From assembly GCA_037968495.1 (NCBI GenBank), contig JBBKVP010000033.1:1-64000 (forward strand): 64,000 bases of DNA, given 5' to 3'. The position numbers and the translations under genes are program-made. A model generated the notes under the pieces. That model was not told where the DNA came from and ran no database searches. It saw only the letters and a program-made list of their open reading frames with translations. Of the stretch, positions 54,102 through 63,589 are shown piece by piece; the stretch's first letter is position 1; each line of letters starts with the position of its first letter. Source of the stretch: Aestuarierythrobacter sp037968495. GTDB taxonomy: Bacteria; Pseudomonadota; Alphaproteobacteria; Sphingomonadales; Sphingomonadaceae.

Positions 54102-54204
54102 CTCTTTGCCCAATATACAGTTTGATCAAGGCAATAGAATGAACGCGGCGGCACCATATGGCAAATGGCGCCGCCACAATCCCCTTCAAACTAGTCCCCT
54201 CAGC

Positions 54205-54711
54205 CTAGTGAGGCTCAGCAACTTCGGCCGAGTCGGGCATTGGTTCCGGATCGGTAGGCGGCGGCATGTCCTCTGGCGGAGGAGGCCTGTCGCCAGTTGG
54301 CACCGCTTCAGGCGCAGGCTCTGCAGGCGCGCCTGAGAGCTGGGCGTTGATTGCATCCCAAGCGGCTACCCGTCCCGGTTCATCCATAGCGTCCAGATCG
54401 GCGCGGTTCTGATCGGAAAGGCGCCAATAGACGTCTCGCTGCTCGGGTTGAAGCGTCTAGTAATAGGCGTGTTGGCTCCCGGGCCATCCGTCATACATAG
54501 CCTGCCGTTCAGAGGGCCAGCTATCATACTGCAACTGCTGTTCGGGTGTTTTTTCAGCAATTGGTGTCGCTTTGGTAGCGGGATCCTGCATTCCATCGCG
54601 CATTGCTTGGCCATCAGGCATGGTTTGAGGTTCCGGCATATCCTGCGCGGAAAGCGCTACCGGACTGGCAAACATCATGGAAAACAGGGCGACTCTGGTA
54701 ATCTTACGCAT
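54205..54711 (-). pseudogene. Small secreted protein gene interrupted by one in-frame amber codon
   Basis: Reading leftward from ATG 54711: a signal peptide (MRKITRVALFSMMFASPVAL, cleaved near LSAQ), an acidic Pro/Gln/Met region, then repeats YDSWP and YDGWP ending in HAYY. A TAG follows (54459-54457), yet the same frame continues for 83 more codons (TLQPEQRDVYWRLSDQNR, then a Pro-rich acidic tail) to a stop at 54205. The downstream part has coding character and fits the repeat style. A single TGG-to-TAG change (YYW to YY-stop) explains it. Either a recent pseudogene, a truncated but working protein, or a sequencing error. Confidence 0.65.
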
Positions 54712-54983
54712 AACTAACTCCTATGGGTGGCCAAACGGCGTTGGGGCGTCATGCGTGACGAACTAATCGGACCAGTCCCCGGGGCCCGACTACCCTGAAT
54801 TGGTGCGTATCGCGTTGGAAAGCAAAGAACTCGCGCCGCGCTCGTCTTGCAGCAAACCCGTGCTGCCGATACCCGTGCGAAAGCTACGACGGACAGATTT
54901 CCGGCCCATGCTCAACCATGTGAACGCACCGCTCGCAAGGGCTTGCGACATGGGCCCGCGTTCCCTAACTGTTCGCATAAGCC

Positions 54984-57305
54984 ATGAGTGAAAAGCCCCC
55001 CCTTCCCACGCCATCCGGCCGCCCCCGATCCGATGACGAGCCGCCAGCCTATGCGGCCATGCTCAACGAACCCCAGCGCGAGGCCGTACTGACCACCGAG
55101 GGGCCAGTATTGATGCTGGCCGGAGCAGGCACAGGCAAGACCGCCGCACTCACAGCGCGGATGGCGCATCTGATTGCGATGCGGCTGGCATGGCCCAGCG
55201 AAATTCTCTGCGTGACCTTCACCAACAAGGCAGCGCGCGAAATGCGCGAGCGCGTTGGCAAGCATATTGGCGAGGCGGTTGATGGCATGCCGTGGCTCGG
55301 CACGTTCCATTCAATCGGCGCCAAGATGCTGCGCCGCCATTCCGAACTGGTTGGCCTGAAAAGCAATTACACGATCATTGATACAGACGATCAAATTCGT
55401 CTGCTAAAACAGCTAATCCGCGATAATGAGATCGACGAGAAACGCTGGCCACCGAAGCAGCTTGCCGGATTGCTGGACCGCTGGAAGAACCGCGGCCTGA
55501 ACCCCGGCGATCTGGATGCCGCAGAAAACGAAGCTTACGCCAACGGCCTCGGCCAGAAGATGTACCAGATATATCAGGACCGGTTGAAGGCGCTGAACGC
55601 ATGCGACTTCGGCGATTTGCTGCTGCATATGCTCAACATCTTCCGCACGCATGGCGAAGTGCTGGAGCAATATCAGAACCGCTTCAAATATATCCTCGTC
55701 GACGAATATCAGGACACCAACCAGGTCCAATATCTCTGGCTCCGCCTGCTCGCTCAAACTCGCAAGAACATCTGCGTGGTGGGTGATGATGACCAGTCAA
55801 TCTATTCGTGGCGCGGGGCGGAGGTCGCCAACATCCTACGTTTCGACCGCGATTTTCCCGGTGCGAAAGTGGTCAAGCTGGAGCAGAACTATCGCTCCAC
55901 ACCTGACATCCTCGCCGCCGCATCAGGCCTGATAAATGCCAACAGCCAACGGCTAGGCAAGACGCTGTGGACCGAAGTCAATGGCGGCGACAAAGTGCGT
56001 ATCATAGGTGTGTGGGACGGGCCGGAGGAGGCCCGCCGCGTTGCTGAGGAAATCGAGCGGATCGAACGCGAAGGTGCATCGCTCAATGAAGTGGCGATAC
56101 TTGTGCGTGCCCAATATCAAACTCGCGAGTTCGAGGATCGCTTCATCCAGATCGGCCTCAATTATCGTATCGTCGGCGGCTTCCGCTTCTACGAACGCGC
56201 GGAAATCCGCGATGCACTCGCCTATTTGCGGGTTATCGCGCAGCCGGCAGACGACTTGGCGTTCGAGCGCATTTACAACCAGCCCAAGCGCGGACTTGGC
56301 GCAAAAACGCTCGAATCCATGCATCGTCATGCGCGCGCAACGAACATGCCGCTCGCCGCAGCCTCGCTCGATTTGGCCGATAGTGACGAACTGCCTAAAC
56401 GCGCCAGCGGCACCATTGGCAATCTGATGCGGCAATTCCTCAAATGGCGCGAAATGACCGAGGCTGTGACGCCGTCAGAGCTAATCCGCACTGTGCTCGA
56501 TGAGAGCGGCTATACAGAAATGCTGGAGAAAGAGCGCAGCACCGAGGCGGCTGGACGGCTTGAAAACTTATCCGAACTCTCCCGCGCCATGGAAGAATAC
56601 GAAACGCTCGGCGACTTCCTAGAACATGTTGCGCTGGTGATGGATAATGAAGGCTCGGCAGAGGAGGAGAAGATCACCATCATGACTATCCACGCCGCTA
56701 AGGGTCTCGAATTTGACAATGTCTTTCTGGTCGGCTGGGAAGAAGGCGTTTTCCCCAGCCAACGTTCCCTGGACGAAGGCGGATTGGCGAGCCTCGAGGA
56801 AGAACGCCGACTAGCTTACGTGGCAATCACTCGGGCGAAGCGCAAATGCACGATCCTGCATGCCGCGAACCGGCGGATTTATGGCCAATGGACGAGTTCG
56901 ATTCCCTCGCGCTTCGTTGATGACCTCCCGGACGAGCATATCGAGAAGGAAAGCTCCATGTCCGGCGGTGAATCGCTTTGGCGCGCCAATTGGTCGGAGA
57001 ATGAAGATCCGTTTGCCCATGTTACACGGTCAACGCCGGAACGCGGCAAACAGCGCGGGCCCGGTTGGCAGCGCGCGCTATCTACAGGCTATGAAACCAA
57101 GCAAAAGCGTATTGTCGAACCGGGCAGAAGCGCGGCGAGCTTTGCCGCGAAGCCGCGCAGCGACATCGCCCTAGGTGCGCGCGTCTTCCACGACAAATTC
57201 GGTTATGGAACAGTGATCAGCCAAGAAGGCAACAAGTTAGAAATCAACTTCGAAAACACCGGCACAAAGCGCGTTATTGATAGTTTTGTGGAGGCGGCAA
57301 AGTAA
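54984..57305 (+). CDS. UvrD/PcrA-type DNA helicase
   Basis: 773 residues, superfamily 1 3'-5' helicase used in nucleotide excision repair and in removing RecA or stalled complexes. Motifs in order: AGAGTGKTAAL (Walker A), VDEYQDTN (II), GDDDQSIYSWRGA (III), QNYRST (IV), IMTIHAAKGLEF (V) and AYVAITRAK (VI), then a C-terminal Tudor-like domain (RVFHDKFGYGTVISQEG) typical of PcrA/UvrD. Complete. The 272 bases before it hold no gene I can support. Its last 32 bases overlap the convergent DUF4345 gene. Confidence 0.95.
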   Translation: MSEKPPLPTPSGRPRSDDEPPAYAAMLNEPQREAVLTTEGPVLMLAGAGTGKTAALTARMAHLIAMRLAWPSEILCVTFTNKAAREMRERVGKHIGEAVDGMPWLGTFHSIGAKMLRRHSELVGLKSNYTIIDTDDQIRLLKQLIRDNEIDEKRWPPKQLAGLLDRWKNRGLNPGDLDAAENEAYANGLGQKMYQIYQDRLKALNACDFGDLLLHMLNIFRTHGEVLEQYQNRFKYILVDEYQDTNQVQYLWLRLLAQTRKNICVVGDDDQSIYSWRGAEVANILRFDRDFPGAKVVKLEQNYRSTPDILAAASGLINANSQRLGKTLWTEVNGGDKVRIIGVWDGPEEARRVAEEIERIEREGASLNEVAILVRAQYQTREFEDRFIQIGLNYRIVGGFRFYERAEIRDALAYLRVIAQPADDLAFERIYNQPKRGLGAKTLESMHRHARATNMPLAAASLDLADSDELPKRASGTIGNLMRQFLKWREMTEAVTPSELIRTVLDESGYTEMLEKERSTEAAGRLENLSELSRAMEEYETLGDFLEHVALVMDNEGSAEEEKITIMTIHAAKGLEFDNVFLVGWEEGVFPSQRSLDEGGLASLEEERRLAYVAITRAKRKCTILHAANRRIYGQWTSSIPSRFVDDLPDEHIEKESSMSGGESLWRANWSENEDPFAHVTRSTPERGKQRGPGWQRALSTGYETKQKRIVEPGRSAASFAAKPRSDIALGARVFHDKFGYGTVISQEGNKLEINFENTGTKRVIDSFVEAAK

Positions 57306-57627
57306 CCCGCCTGTGCCAAAGGTAGAATATCGGCGGCAAGATCAACTCCACTGCGCCGAGTAGCTGGAACAGCAGGTTAGGCGGCTCGACCATTAGCGCA
57401 GAGATGATCCGCGAAATGCCTCCTGCAAAGAAGATCGCCAGCAGGAAATAGAAGATCTGACTGCGCGCAGCCAAGTCTTTCGCCGCCCAGATTAACGCGA
57501 TTCCAAAACCCATAAACAGCGTCGCGTAAAAGCGATCTTCGCTATCCATTGTCGCATTGACGGGGACAGAGCCGGGAATTGACGATGGGCCGAACGCGAT
57601 ATGTACCAGCGCAATTACGCAGCACAC
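57274..57627 (-). CDS. DUF4345-family membrane protein
   Basis: About 117 residues with four hydrophobic segments and the family landmark PGSVPVNATMDSEDRFYATL near residues 18-37, then GFGIALIWAAKD. Start is doubtful: no ATG exists in frame; a GTG at 57627 is the first usable codon after an in-frame TAG about 40 bases upstream, and the true N-terminus may begin at a rare codon just before. Its end overlaps the helicase gene on the other strand by 32 bases. Function unknown. Confidence 0.7.
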   Translation of the reverse strand: MCCVIALVHIAFGPSSIPGSVPVNATMDSEDRFYATLFMGFGIALIWAAKDLAARSQIFYFLLAIFFAGGISRIISALMVEPPNLLFQLLGAVELILPPIFYLWHRRVTLPPPQNYQ

Positions 57628-57679
57628 CAGTCCGAAAACGTGACCAATGCGCGAAGTAATTGCATGCTAGCGATAGTCC

Positions 57680-59134
57680 TTAGGTGGCTGAAACGTCCAG
57701 AAAACCCGGAACCGGACCATTCCATTCGCCATCATCCTTGGGCGCAGGCTTAGAAGCCGCAGCAGGTCTTTCAGGCTTTTCGGCCTTTACAGACTCTTCC
57801 TGTTTTGGTTCGGCACGTTCTGGCGGAGCTTCTTCGCGTGCCTGCCTTACAGGCGCTGCCGCTTTCGGTTCGGATGCAACTTCCTCAGGCTTTTCCTTGC
57901 GGGTCCGCTCACGTTTTGGGCGCTCGGACTTCGGTTTATCAGACTTTGGCTTGTCAGCCTGCCGGGCCTCCGGCTGGTCGTCCTTAGGTTTATGCCCCTT
58001 CGGCTCGGCACGGGTTCCGCTGTCCATCGAATAGACCGGAATTTTCATGCCGGTCAGCTTTTCGACATTGTCGATTGCTTCGGCATCGGCGGGTGTCACG
58101 AAAGTGAAAGCCTTACCCTTTGCCCCTGCGCGGCCGGTCCGGCCAATCCGGTGGACGTAGTCATCTGGATGCCAAGGCGTATCGTAATTGAACACATGGC
58201 TTACGCCCTTGATGTCCAATCCGCGCGCCGCAACGTCAGAAGCAACGAGAATATTGATCACGCCGTCTTTAAAGCGCTGCAATTCTGCATTGCGGGTATT
58301 CTGATCGATATCGCCGTGGATTTCGCCAGCTTTGAAACCGTCGCGGTTCAGGGCCTTGGCCAGATCACGCACAGTGGTCTTGCGGTTGGAGAAGACGATT
58401 GCAGTCGTCATGTCATCTTCGCGCAGCAGCTTGCGAAGCACGACTGGCTTATTACGCGGCGTAACCATTACCTTGTTCTGCTGGATATTGTCGCTGGTCG
58501 ACGCAGCGCGCGAAACTTCGATGCGCTTGGGATTGTCGAGAAACTTGTCGGCCAGCCGTTCGATTGCTGGCGGCATAGTAGCCGAGAACAGCATCGTCTG
58601 CCGCGTCGCAGGCAGTTTGTCGCAAATGAACTCAATGTCAGGGATGAAACCCATGTCGAGCATGCGGTCAGCTTCATCGATGACCAACAGCTCGCAGCCT
58701 GTCAGCAGGATTTTGCCGCGTTCGAACAGATCCATCAGGCGGCCCGGTGTGGCAATCAGAACGTCGACGCCCTTTTCGAGAGCCTTAACCTGCTCACCCA
58801 TCTGCACGCCGCCGATAAGCAGCGCCATATTGAGGTCGTGATTGACGCCGTACTTCTCGAAATTCTCGGCAACCTGTGCAGCGAGTTCGCGCGTCGGTTC
58901 GAGGATTAAGGAGCGAGGCATACGTGCGCGGCGCCGACCGTGGCTGAGCACGTCGATCATTGGTAGCACGAAACTGGCGGTTTTGCCCGTTCCCGTCTGG
59001 GCGATGCCGAGGATGTCTTTCATCATCAGCATGGGCGGAATGGCCTGGGCCTGGATAGGCGTAGGCTCGGTGTATCCTGCGGCTTTTACAGCCTGCAGCA
59101 ATTCGTCGGAAAGGCCGAGATCGGCAAAGTTCAT
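57680..59134 (-). CDS. DEAD-box RNA helicase, RhlE-like
   Basis: 484 residues. Core motifs: PIQAQAIPPML (Q motif), AQTGTGKTAS, PTRELAAQ, TPGRLMDL, DEADRMLD, SAT, and HRIGRTGRAG. After residue ~380 a low-complexity tail very rich in Lys, Glu, Pro and Arg replaces any folded domain, as in RhlE/cold-shock helicases. Likely works in ribosome assembly or mRNA decay at low temperature. A second DEAD helicase lies at the left window edge but, if the window is chimeric, belongs to another genome. Confidence 0.93.
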   Translation of the reverse strand: MNFADLGLSDELLQAVKAAGYTEPTPIQAQAIPPMLMMKDILGIAQTGTGKTASFVLPMIDVLSHGRRRARMPRSLILEPTRELAAQVAENFEKYGVNHDLNMALLIGGVQMGEQVKALEKGVDVLIATPGRLMDLFERGKILLTGCELLVIDEADRMLDMGFIPDIEFICDKLPATRQTMLFSATMPPAIERLADKFLDNPKRIEVSRAASTSDNIQQNKVMVTPRNKPVVLRKLLREDDMTTAIVFSNRKTTVRDLAKALNRDGFKAGEIHGDIDQNTRNAELQRFKDGVINILVASDVAARGLDIKGVSHVFNYDTPWHPDDYVHRIGRTGRAGAKGKAFTFVTPADAEAIDNVEKLTGMKIPVYSMDSGTRAEPKGHKPKDDQPEARQADKPKSDKPKSERPKRERTRKEKPEEVASEPKAAAPVRQAREEAPPERAEPKQEESVKAEKPERPAAASKPAPKDDGEWNGPVPGFLDVSAT

Positions 59135-59293
59135 TTATTTATGTTGTCCGGTATGGGGGCCAATGGCCCGATTGACGCGTTTCAGCCGATAATTTGGACT
59201 GCCGCGAAACTTCGCCGCGCCCTTCGGCCAGAATACCCGCAAAGTCAAGAAATGGCGGTGTTCAGCGCCCCGCAGAGAGCGCAGGCCTATAGC

Positions 59294-59854
59294 TTAGCCG
59301 CGAATTGGAACCAGCCGCCGCAGTTTTGTAATCTCGCAGCTTGAGCCTGCCCGTGACTTAAGTTCGTCACGCTCGACACAGATGTCGCCATCTTTGCGCT
59401 GCTCGACATAAAACCCCGAGTAGAAATCACGGGCATTACATTTCTTGTTCAAGCTGGCGCGCACGATCCGTTGATCGCGCATAAAAAGTAGCAGGCGGTT
59501 GTCACGGTCTACCTGAACACCGGCGATGCCAGCTAGCGGAACGCATTTGCCCATCTTCTTGGCTTCGTAACGTTTATCAAGCTCGGCCTGCGGCAATGTG
59601 GCGAGCAAATTGTTCCGCTGTGGCTGCGAGCGCGGCGCGATGCGCACTGTGACCTTGCGCTGGATACGAACCTGTGACTGGTTGGGAATACGGAATGCGT
59701 CAGCCACAAGCCGCCAGCCCGGCGGGCTTTGCGGGACAGCATCATCAGCCTTCTGCGCCGAATCCTCTGGCTGCGTTTCGACCGGGGCCGGAGGGCCAAC
59801 CGGCGCAGGCAGTAATAGCGCTAGCGGCGCAAGGAGGGCTGCAAGGCTATTCAT
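59294..59854 (-). CDS. Hypothetical exported protein
   Basis: About 186 residues from the ATG at 59854, where a signal peptide begins (MNSLAALLAPLALLLPAPVG); the frame opens at 59923 but the extra part is not signal-like. A Pro/Glu-rich linker (residues ~18-45) is followed by a compact domain with SQVRIQRKVTVRIAPRS, KKMGKCVPLAGIAGVQVD and a C-terminal VERDELKSRAGSSCEITKL, four or so Cys in all. It looks conserved in sphingomonads, but I cannot name the family. Confidence 0.7.
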   Translation of the reverse strand: MNSLAALLAPLALLLPAPVGPPAPVETQPEDSAQKADDAVPQSPPGWRLVADAFRIPNQSQVRIQRKVTVRIAPRSQPQRNNLLATLPQAELDKRYEAKKMGKCVPLAGIAGVQVDRDNRLLLFMRDQRIVRASLNKKCNARDFYSGFYVEQRKDGDICVERDELKSRAGSSCEITKLRRLVPIRG

Positions 59855-60013
59855 GATGGCGGTTTCAATGGCTCCGATTGCAAGGTTACGCAGCGGATCC
59901 CCCCCCGCCTTAGTCATGACCATTTAGCCCAAAGGTTTGAATGTCGGCTTAACCTGATTGTCAGCAACAGCAAAGGCTGGCGAACTAAGTGCGGCTTGTG
60001 GCATGGCGCTCCG

Positions 60014-61474
60014 ATGCACAACACAAAGGCATTCCTCACTGCCGCCGAAGACCTGCTCGGGTCACGCGGATTTACACGCGACGCGGCAGCGATGGCACCG
60101 TGGCTAACCGATTGGCGCGGCCGGTATACTGGCGAAGCGCTCGCCCTCGCCTCGCCCGCATCGACGGCTAAAGTGTCTGCCTTGGTGAAGCTATGCAGCA
60201 AACATCGCATCGCCATCGTCCCTCAAGGCGGCAATAGCGGTATGAGCGGCGGCGCCACCCCTGACGATAGCGGGACAGCTATCATTCTGTCGCTCAGGCG
60301 AATGGACAGCATCCGCAGTCTCGATCTGCAAGCTCGCAGTGTCACCTGTGATGCCGGACTGATATTGCAGAAATTGCACGAAGCAGCGGAAGCCGAGCAA
60401 TTGCGCTTTCCTTTGACGCTGGGCGGCAAAGGATCAGCGACAATCGGCGGCCTGATCTCCACCAACGCAGGCGGTACACAAGTATTGCGGCATGGCACCA
60501 TGCGCGCGCAGGTCCTCGGCCTTGAGGCGGTCATGGCCGATGGGGTTATATTTGACACGCTTACTCCTTTGAAAAAAGACAATCGTGGTTTCGACCTGAA
60601 GCAGATGCTGATCGGATCGGAAGGCACCTTGGGTGTCGTAACCGGGGCGACCCTGCGTTTAATACCTGCGATTGCTGATCGCCGGGTGATCTGGGCGGGT
60701 GTAGAATCAGTCCATGCTGCACGAAAACTGCTGATCCATTGCGAAAATGTCGCAGCAGAAGCGCTTGAAGGCTTTGAAGTCATACCCCAGCATTGTTTGG
60801 AAGCGGTGCTCGATCATTTGCCAGATGCACGCTCGCCGCTGGATGGCGATCACCCATGGCATGCGTTGATAGAGTTGGTGGCTGATCCTGCTTCAGTGGA
60901 TGCCCTTCCATCGCTTGCTGAGAACCTATTGGAAACCGCGTTCGGGGCGGAACTTCTCAGTGACGCAACCATCGCAGCGACTGAAACTCAGGCAGAAAAG
61001 CTTTGGTTACTCCGCGATTCGATTTCCGAATCCGAGCGTGCAATTGGCCCCGCAATGCAGCACGACATTTCCGTACCCGTGGCCATAATGCCTCAATTTA
61101 TTACGAACTCTACACCCGAGGTAGAAAGGCGTTTTCCCGGTACGACGGTCGCTGCGTTCGGACATCTCGGTGACGGTAATGTGCATTACCACGTTCTGGC
61201 GCCGAGCGGCGTCACGCGGGGCGAATGGGAGAATACAGACGGCAAGCAGATCAGCGCCTACGTGCATGATCTGGTCACAATGGCCGGCGGTTCGATCAGC
61301 GCAGAACACGGCATCGGTCAAATGAAGCGCGACGAATTAGGCAGGCTGGGTGATCCGGTTGCGCTCGCTTTGATGCGCTCGGTTAAGGATGCGCTTGACC
61401 CTCAGGGCATCCTGAACCCCGGTAAGCTGGTGCCAGCGGCAGACCACCTTGCAAGAGCTAAAGCGACAGACTAA
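60014..61474 (+). CDS. FAD-binding oxidoreductase (D-lactate / D-2-hydroxyglutarate dehydrogenase type)
   Basis: 486 residues of the GlcD/D2HGDH family: an N-terminal PCMH-type FAD domain with PQGGNSGMSGG, LGGKGSATIGGLISTNAGG and a C-terminal FAD-linked oxidase domain with the metal-binding FGHLGDGNVHYHV and SAEHGIGQMKRDEL near the end. It oxidises a D-2-hydroxy acid with electrons passed to a flavoprotein or quinone. ATG at 60014 preferred over a TTG at 59996. Substrate cannot be chosen between lactate and 2-hydroxyglutarate. Confidence 0.9.
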   Translation: MHNTKAFLTAAEDLLGSRGFTRDAAAMAPWLTDWRGRYTGEALALASPASTAKVSALVKLCSKHRIAIVPQGGNSGMSGGATPDDSGTAIILSLRRMDSIRSLDLQARSVTCDAGLILQKLHEAAEAEQLRFPLTLGGKGSATIGGLISTNAGGTQVLRHGTMRAQVLGLEAVMADGVIFDTLTPLKKDNRGFDLKQMLIGSEGTLGVVTGATLRLIPAIADRRVIWAGVESVHAARKLLIHCENVAAEALEGFEVIPQHCLEAVLDHLPDARSPLDGDHPWHALIELVADPASVDALPSLAENLLETAFGAELLSDATIAATETQAEKLWLLRDSISESERAIGPAMQHDISVPVAIMPQFITNSTPEVERRFPGTTVAAFGHLGDGNVHYHVLAPSGVTRGEWENTDGKQISAYVHDLVTMAGGSISAEHGIGQMKRDELGRLGDPVALALMRSVKDALDPQGILNPGKLVPAADHLARAKATD

Positions 61475-61569
61475 AGCGCGCGCTTCGCGCGTGGCACCAT
61501 AGCCCGTTCACGCTCCAATTTTTTGCCAATTTGTTACGCAATTTCAAATCCAGTTTTCGGAGATTTCCA

Positions 61570-62352
61570 ATGGCCAGCGCGCCTCCATCCAATTTGCCTT
61601 TGATGTATAACGACCTGATGCCGCTGAACAGCCGTGACCATGTAACATGGAGAGCGCGCCAGACGGATAAGGCCCCTTGGCTCGTTGGCCAGCATGCAAT
61701 TCCGCTGACCACCGACGAATTTATTCAGGCCCAGCGTAACTTCCCAATAGTATTTGCCAGTGGCGATTCGCCAACACCACTCGCGCTGATGGGCCTCAAC
61801 GAGGGCGTAAATACCTTCGTCGACGCAGAAGGCACTGTGACAGAACCTGTTTACATACCGGCCTATGTCCGCCGTTACCCTTTCCTGCTCGCCAAGCTTC
61901 AGCAGGATTCGGAAGAAATGTCGCTTTGCTTCGATCCTACAAGCGACGTCGTTGGCGAATTCGATGACGGCGAATTGCTGTTCGACGAAGACAAGAAGCC
62001 CAACGATCGGACCAACGGCTTGCTCGAATTTTGTCAGCGCTTTGAAGAAGCTGGCCAACGCACCAAGAACTTCGTCGAAGAGCTCAAAAAACATGACCTG
62101 TTGATGGAAGGCGAAGTCGCTATTTCTACCAACCCGGAAGGCGACAAGCCCTATGTCTACCGCGGCTTCCAGATGGTGAACCAAGAAAAGCTGCGCGAAG
62201 TTCGTGGTGATGTTCTTCGCACATGGAATCAAAACGGCTTGATTACATTGATTTATGCCCACTTGTTCTCAATGAACCTTATGCGCGACGTGTTTTCGCG
62301 CCAAGTCGCTCAGGGCACGGCCCCCAAGGAAGTGACAGAAACAGTAAACTGA
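61570..62352 (+). CDS. SapC-family protein
   Basis: 260 residues of the SapC family (named for a surface-array protein neighbour). Landmarks: LPLMYNDLMPLNSRDHVTWR at the start, the central VPAYVRRYPF-like IPAYVRRYPFLL and C-terminal LITLIYAHLFSMNLM. In sphingomonads SapC proteins often accompany TonB receptors and tryptophan-halogenase-like genes, but not here. No enzyme activity known. The ATG at 61570 is used; upstream codons from 61531 are not family-like. A strong terminator follows at 62506. Confidence 0.88.
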   Translation: MASAPPSNLPLMYNDLMPLNSRDHVTWRARQTDKAPWLVGQHAIPLTTDEFIQAQRNFPIVFASGDSPTPLALMGLNEGVNTFVDAEGTVTEPVYIPAYVRRYPFLLAKLQQDSEEMSLCFDPTSDVVGEFDDGELLFDEDKKPNDRTNGLLEFCQRFEEAGQRTKNFVEELKKHDLLMEGEVAISTNPEGDKPYVYRGFQMVNQEKLREVRGDVLRTWNQNGLITLIYAHLFSMNLMRDVFSRQVAQGTAPKEVTETVN

Positions 62353-62505
62353 TTGTCTGACATATCGGGGCTTTTGCCCAATGTTGCGGCCGGGTCTTGA
62401 AGAAGTCTCGGCCGTCGCTATTTTAGGGTTGTCCGAACTGGCGCCCCTCATTGTCAGTTCGGATGGTGGCATTTGCTTGCAGATGCCTCCCTCCCTGAAC
62501 CTTGG
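62353..62505 (+). other. Structured stretch after sapC, possible 3' UTR or small RNA
   Basis: Between the sapC stop and its terminator are further inverted repeats: TCCGAACTG (62432-62440) with CAGTTCGGA (62455-62463), a perfect 9-pair stem; and a weaker one around 62470-62486. Together with the terminator they would make a folded RNA of up to 190 bases. No promoter is obvious, and it matches no RNA family I recognise. Confidence 0.35.
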
Positions 62506-62537
62506 CCACCTCGTGCGTTTGCACGAGGTGGTTTTTT
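62506..62537 (+). terminator. Strong rho-independent terminator after sapC
   Basis: An 11-pair perfect stem (CCACCTCGTGC 62506-62516 with GCACGAGGTGG 62521-62531), a GTTT loop, and six T (62532-62537). Active for rightward transcripts; the minus strand has no T-run, so it does not terminate the convergent amidohydrolase gene well. Confidence 0.92.
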
Positions 62538-62546
62538 ATGTGCTGC

Positions 62547-63539
62547 TCACTCAGCCGCTTGGCGAAATCCCGATGGCGGGGCGAGCGAGGCGGTCTCATT
62601 CGCCAACTTCCTTACCAAACCAGCCAGCAATTCAATGATCGCAGCAGCGTTGTCGTTCAGTTCCGCCCGCGATTCGCCCAGATAGCTGCTGCGGCAGACT
62701 TCCAGCTGCAAGGCATGGATATTCTTACTTGGAGCGGCATGCCGGTCGAGAACATAGCCGCCAGCATAGGGCCGATTATGTGCGGCGCGCTCTTGTTGCG
62801 CCTCCAAATAGGTGAATGCTGCCGCAGACAGGCTGCGCGCGCTTGAGGCACCAAAACGGTCACCGATAACGAAGTTTGGCACCGGACTGCCATAACGATC
62901 AGCCGAAAGCGGCGGCATGGAATGCAGGTCAATCAAAAGCACGGCCCCCCACCGGGCGTGCAAGTCACCAAGCATTACGGACAGGCGGTCATGATAAGTC
63001 CGGTGGATTTGTTCGATCCGGCTTTCCAGCTCGCTATTCTGCAAGGGGCTACGCCAGACTTCACCGGTCCCCGGCAACCTGCGAGGTATCAGCCCCAGAC
63101 CAGTGCGGGCCCTCCGACTTCCTCTTTCATGTCGAACGACGTCTGATGCGCCCTCAACCATCGTCCAATCTACATCGCCCTCAGCCCGGTTGAGATCGAT
63201 CATCGCTCGCGGTGCATCTGCGACCAAAAGGGCTGCGCCGGATTCCGCCGCCACACAGGCAGCAATCACGTCGATCAGGCGATCTTCTAGCTTTAGCCGT
63301 GAAGAATCAGGATCACGCATGTCCGAAAGGACAGTAGATGGATAATTACGCCCGCCGTGCGGTGCCGCAATCAGAACCGGAATCGGCGATGGCTTGGGCA
63401 TATTAAAGCGGAATGCCGGCGAACCAGCCTTGCCCGGCAAACTACCACCCTCTTGCAATGGCGAATCGCCCGCTGTGTCCTGAGTGGAACTCATTGCGTA
63501 AGTTACGCTCAACTGAGAAGCTGTGTCAAAACCGGTCAT
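62547..63539 (-). CDS. N-formylglutamate amidohydrolase-family protein
   Basis: About 330 residues. The FGase fold is recognised from AAPHGGRNYP (metal His), ADAPRAMIDLNRAEGDVDW, a DLHSMPP metal site, and a late VLDRHAAPSKNIHALQLEVCR. It hydrolyses N-formylglutamate, or in relatives other N-acyl amino acids or peptides. The first ~45 residues are a poorly conserved extension. Two ATGs exist (63545, 63539); AGGAA spacing favours the second. No other histidine-catabolism gene is nearby, so a hut role is not supported. Confidence 0.85.
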   Translation of the reverse strand: MTGFDTASQLSVTYAMSSTQDTAGDSPLQEGGSLPGKAGSPAFRFNMPKPSPIPVLIAAPHGGRNYPSTVLSDMRDPDSSRLKLEDRLIDVIAACVAAESGAALLVADAPRAMIDLNRAEGDVDWTMVEGASDVVRHERGSRRARTGLGLIPRRLPGTGEVWRSPLQNSELESRIEQIHRTYHDRLSVMLGDLHARWGAVLLIDLHSMPPLSADRYGSPVPNFVIGDRFGASSARSLSAAAFTYLEAQQERAAHNRPYAGGYVLDRHAAPSKNIHALQLEVCRSSYLGESRAELNDNAAAIIELLAGLVRKLANETASLAPPSGFRQAAE

Positions 63540-63589
63540 CGCCATTTCCTAGTGAGATTCTTAACCCGATTAGGTATAAGGGGCTCTGC

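Noticed and set aside
54712..54983. Possible small gene or RNA before the UvrD-type helicase
   Set aside because: Two short frames on opposite strands exist (74 and 63 residues) but neither has a ribosome site, a domain or convincing composition; no tRNA fold was found.
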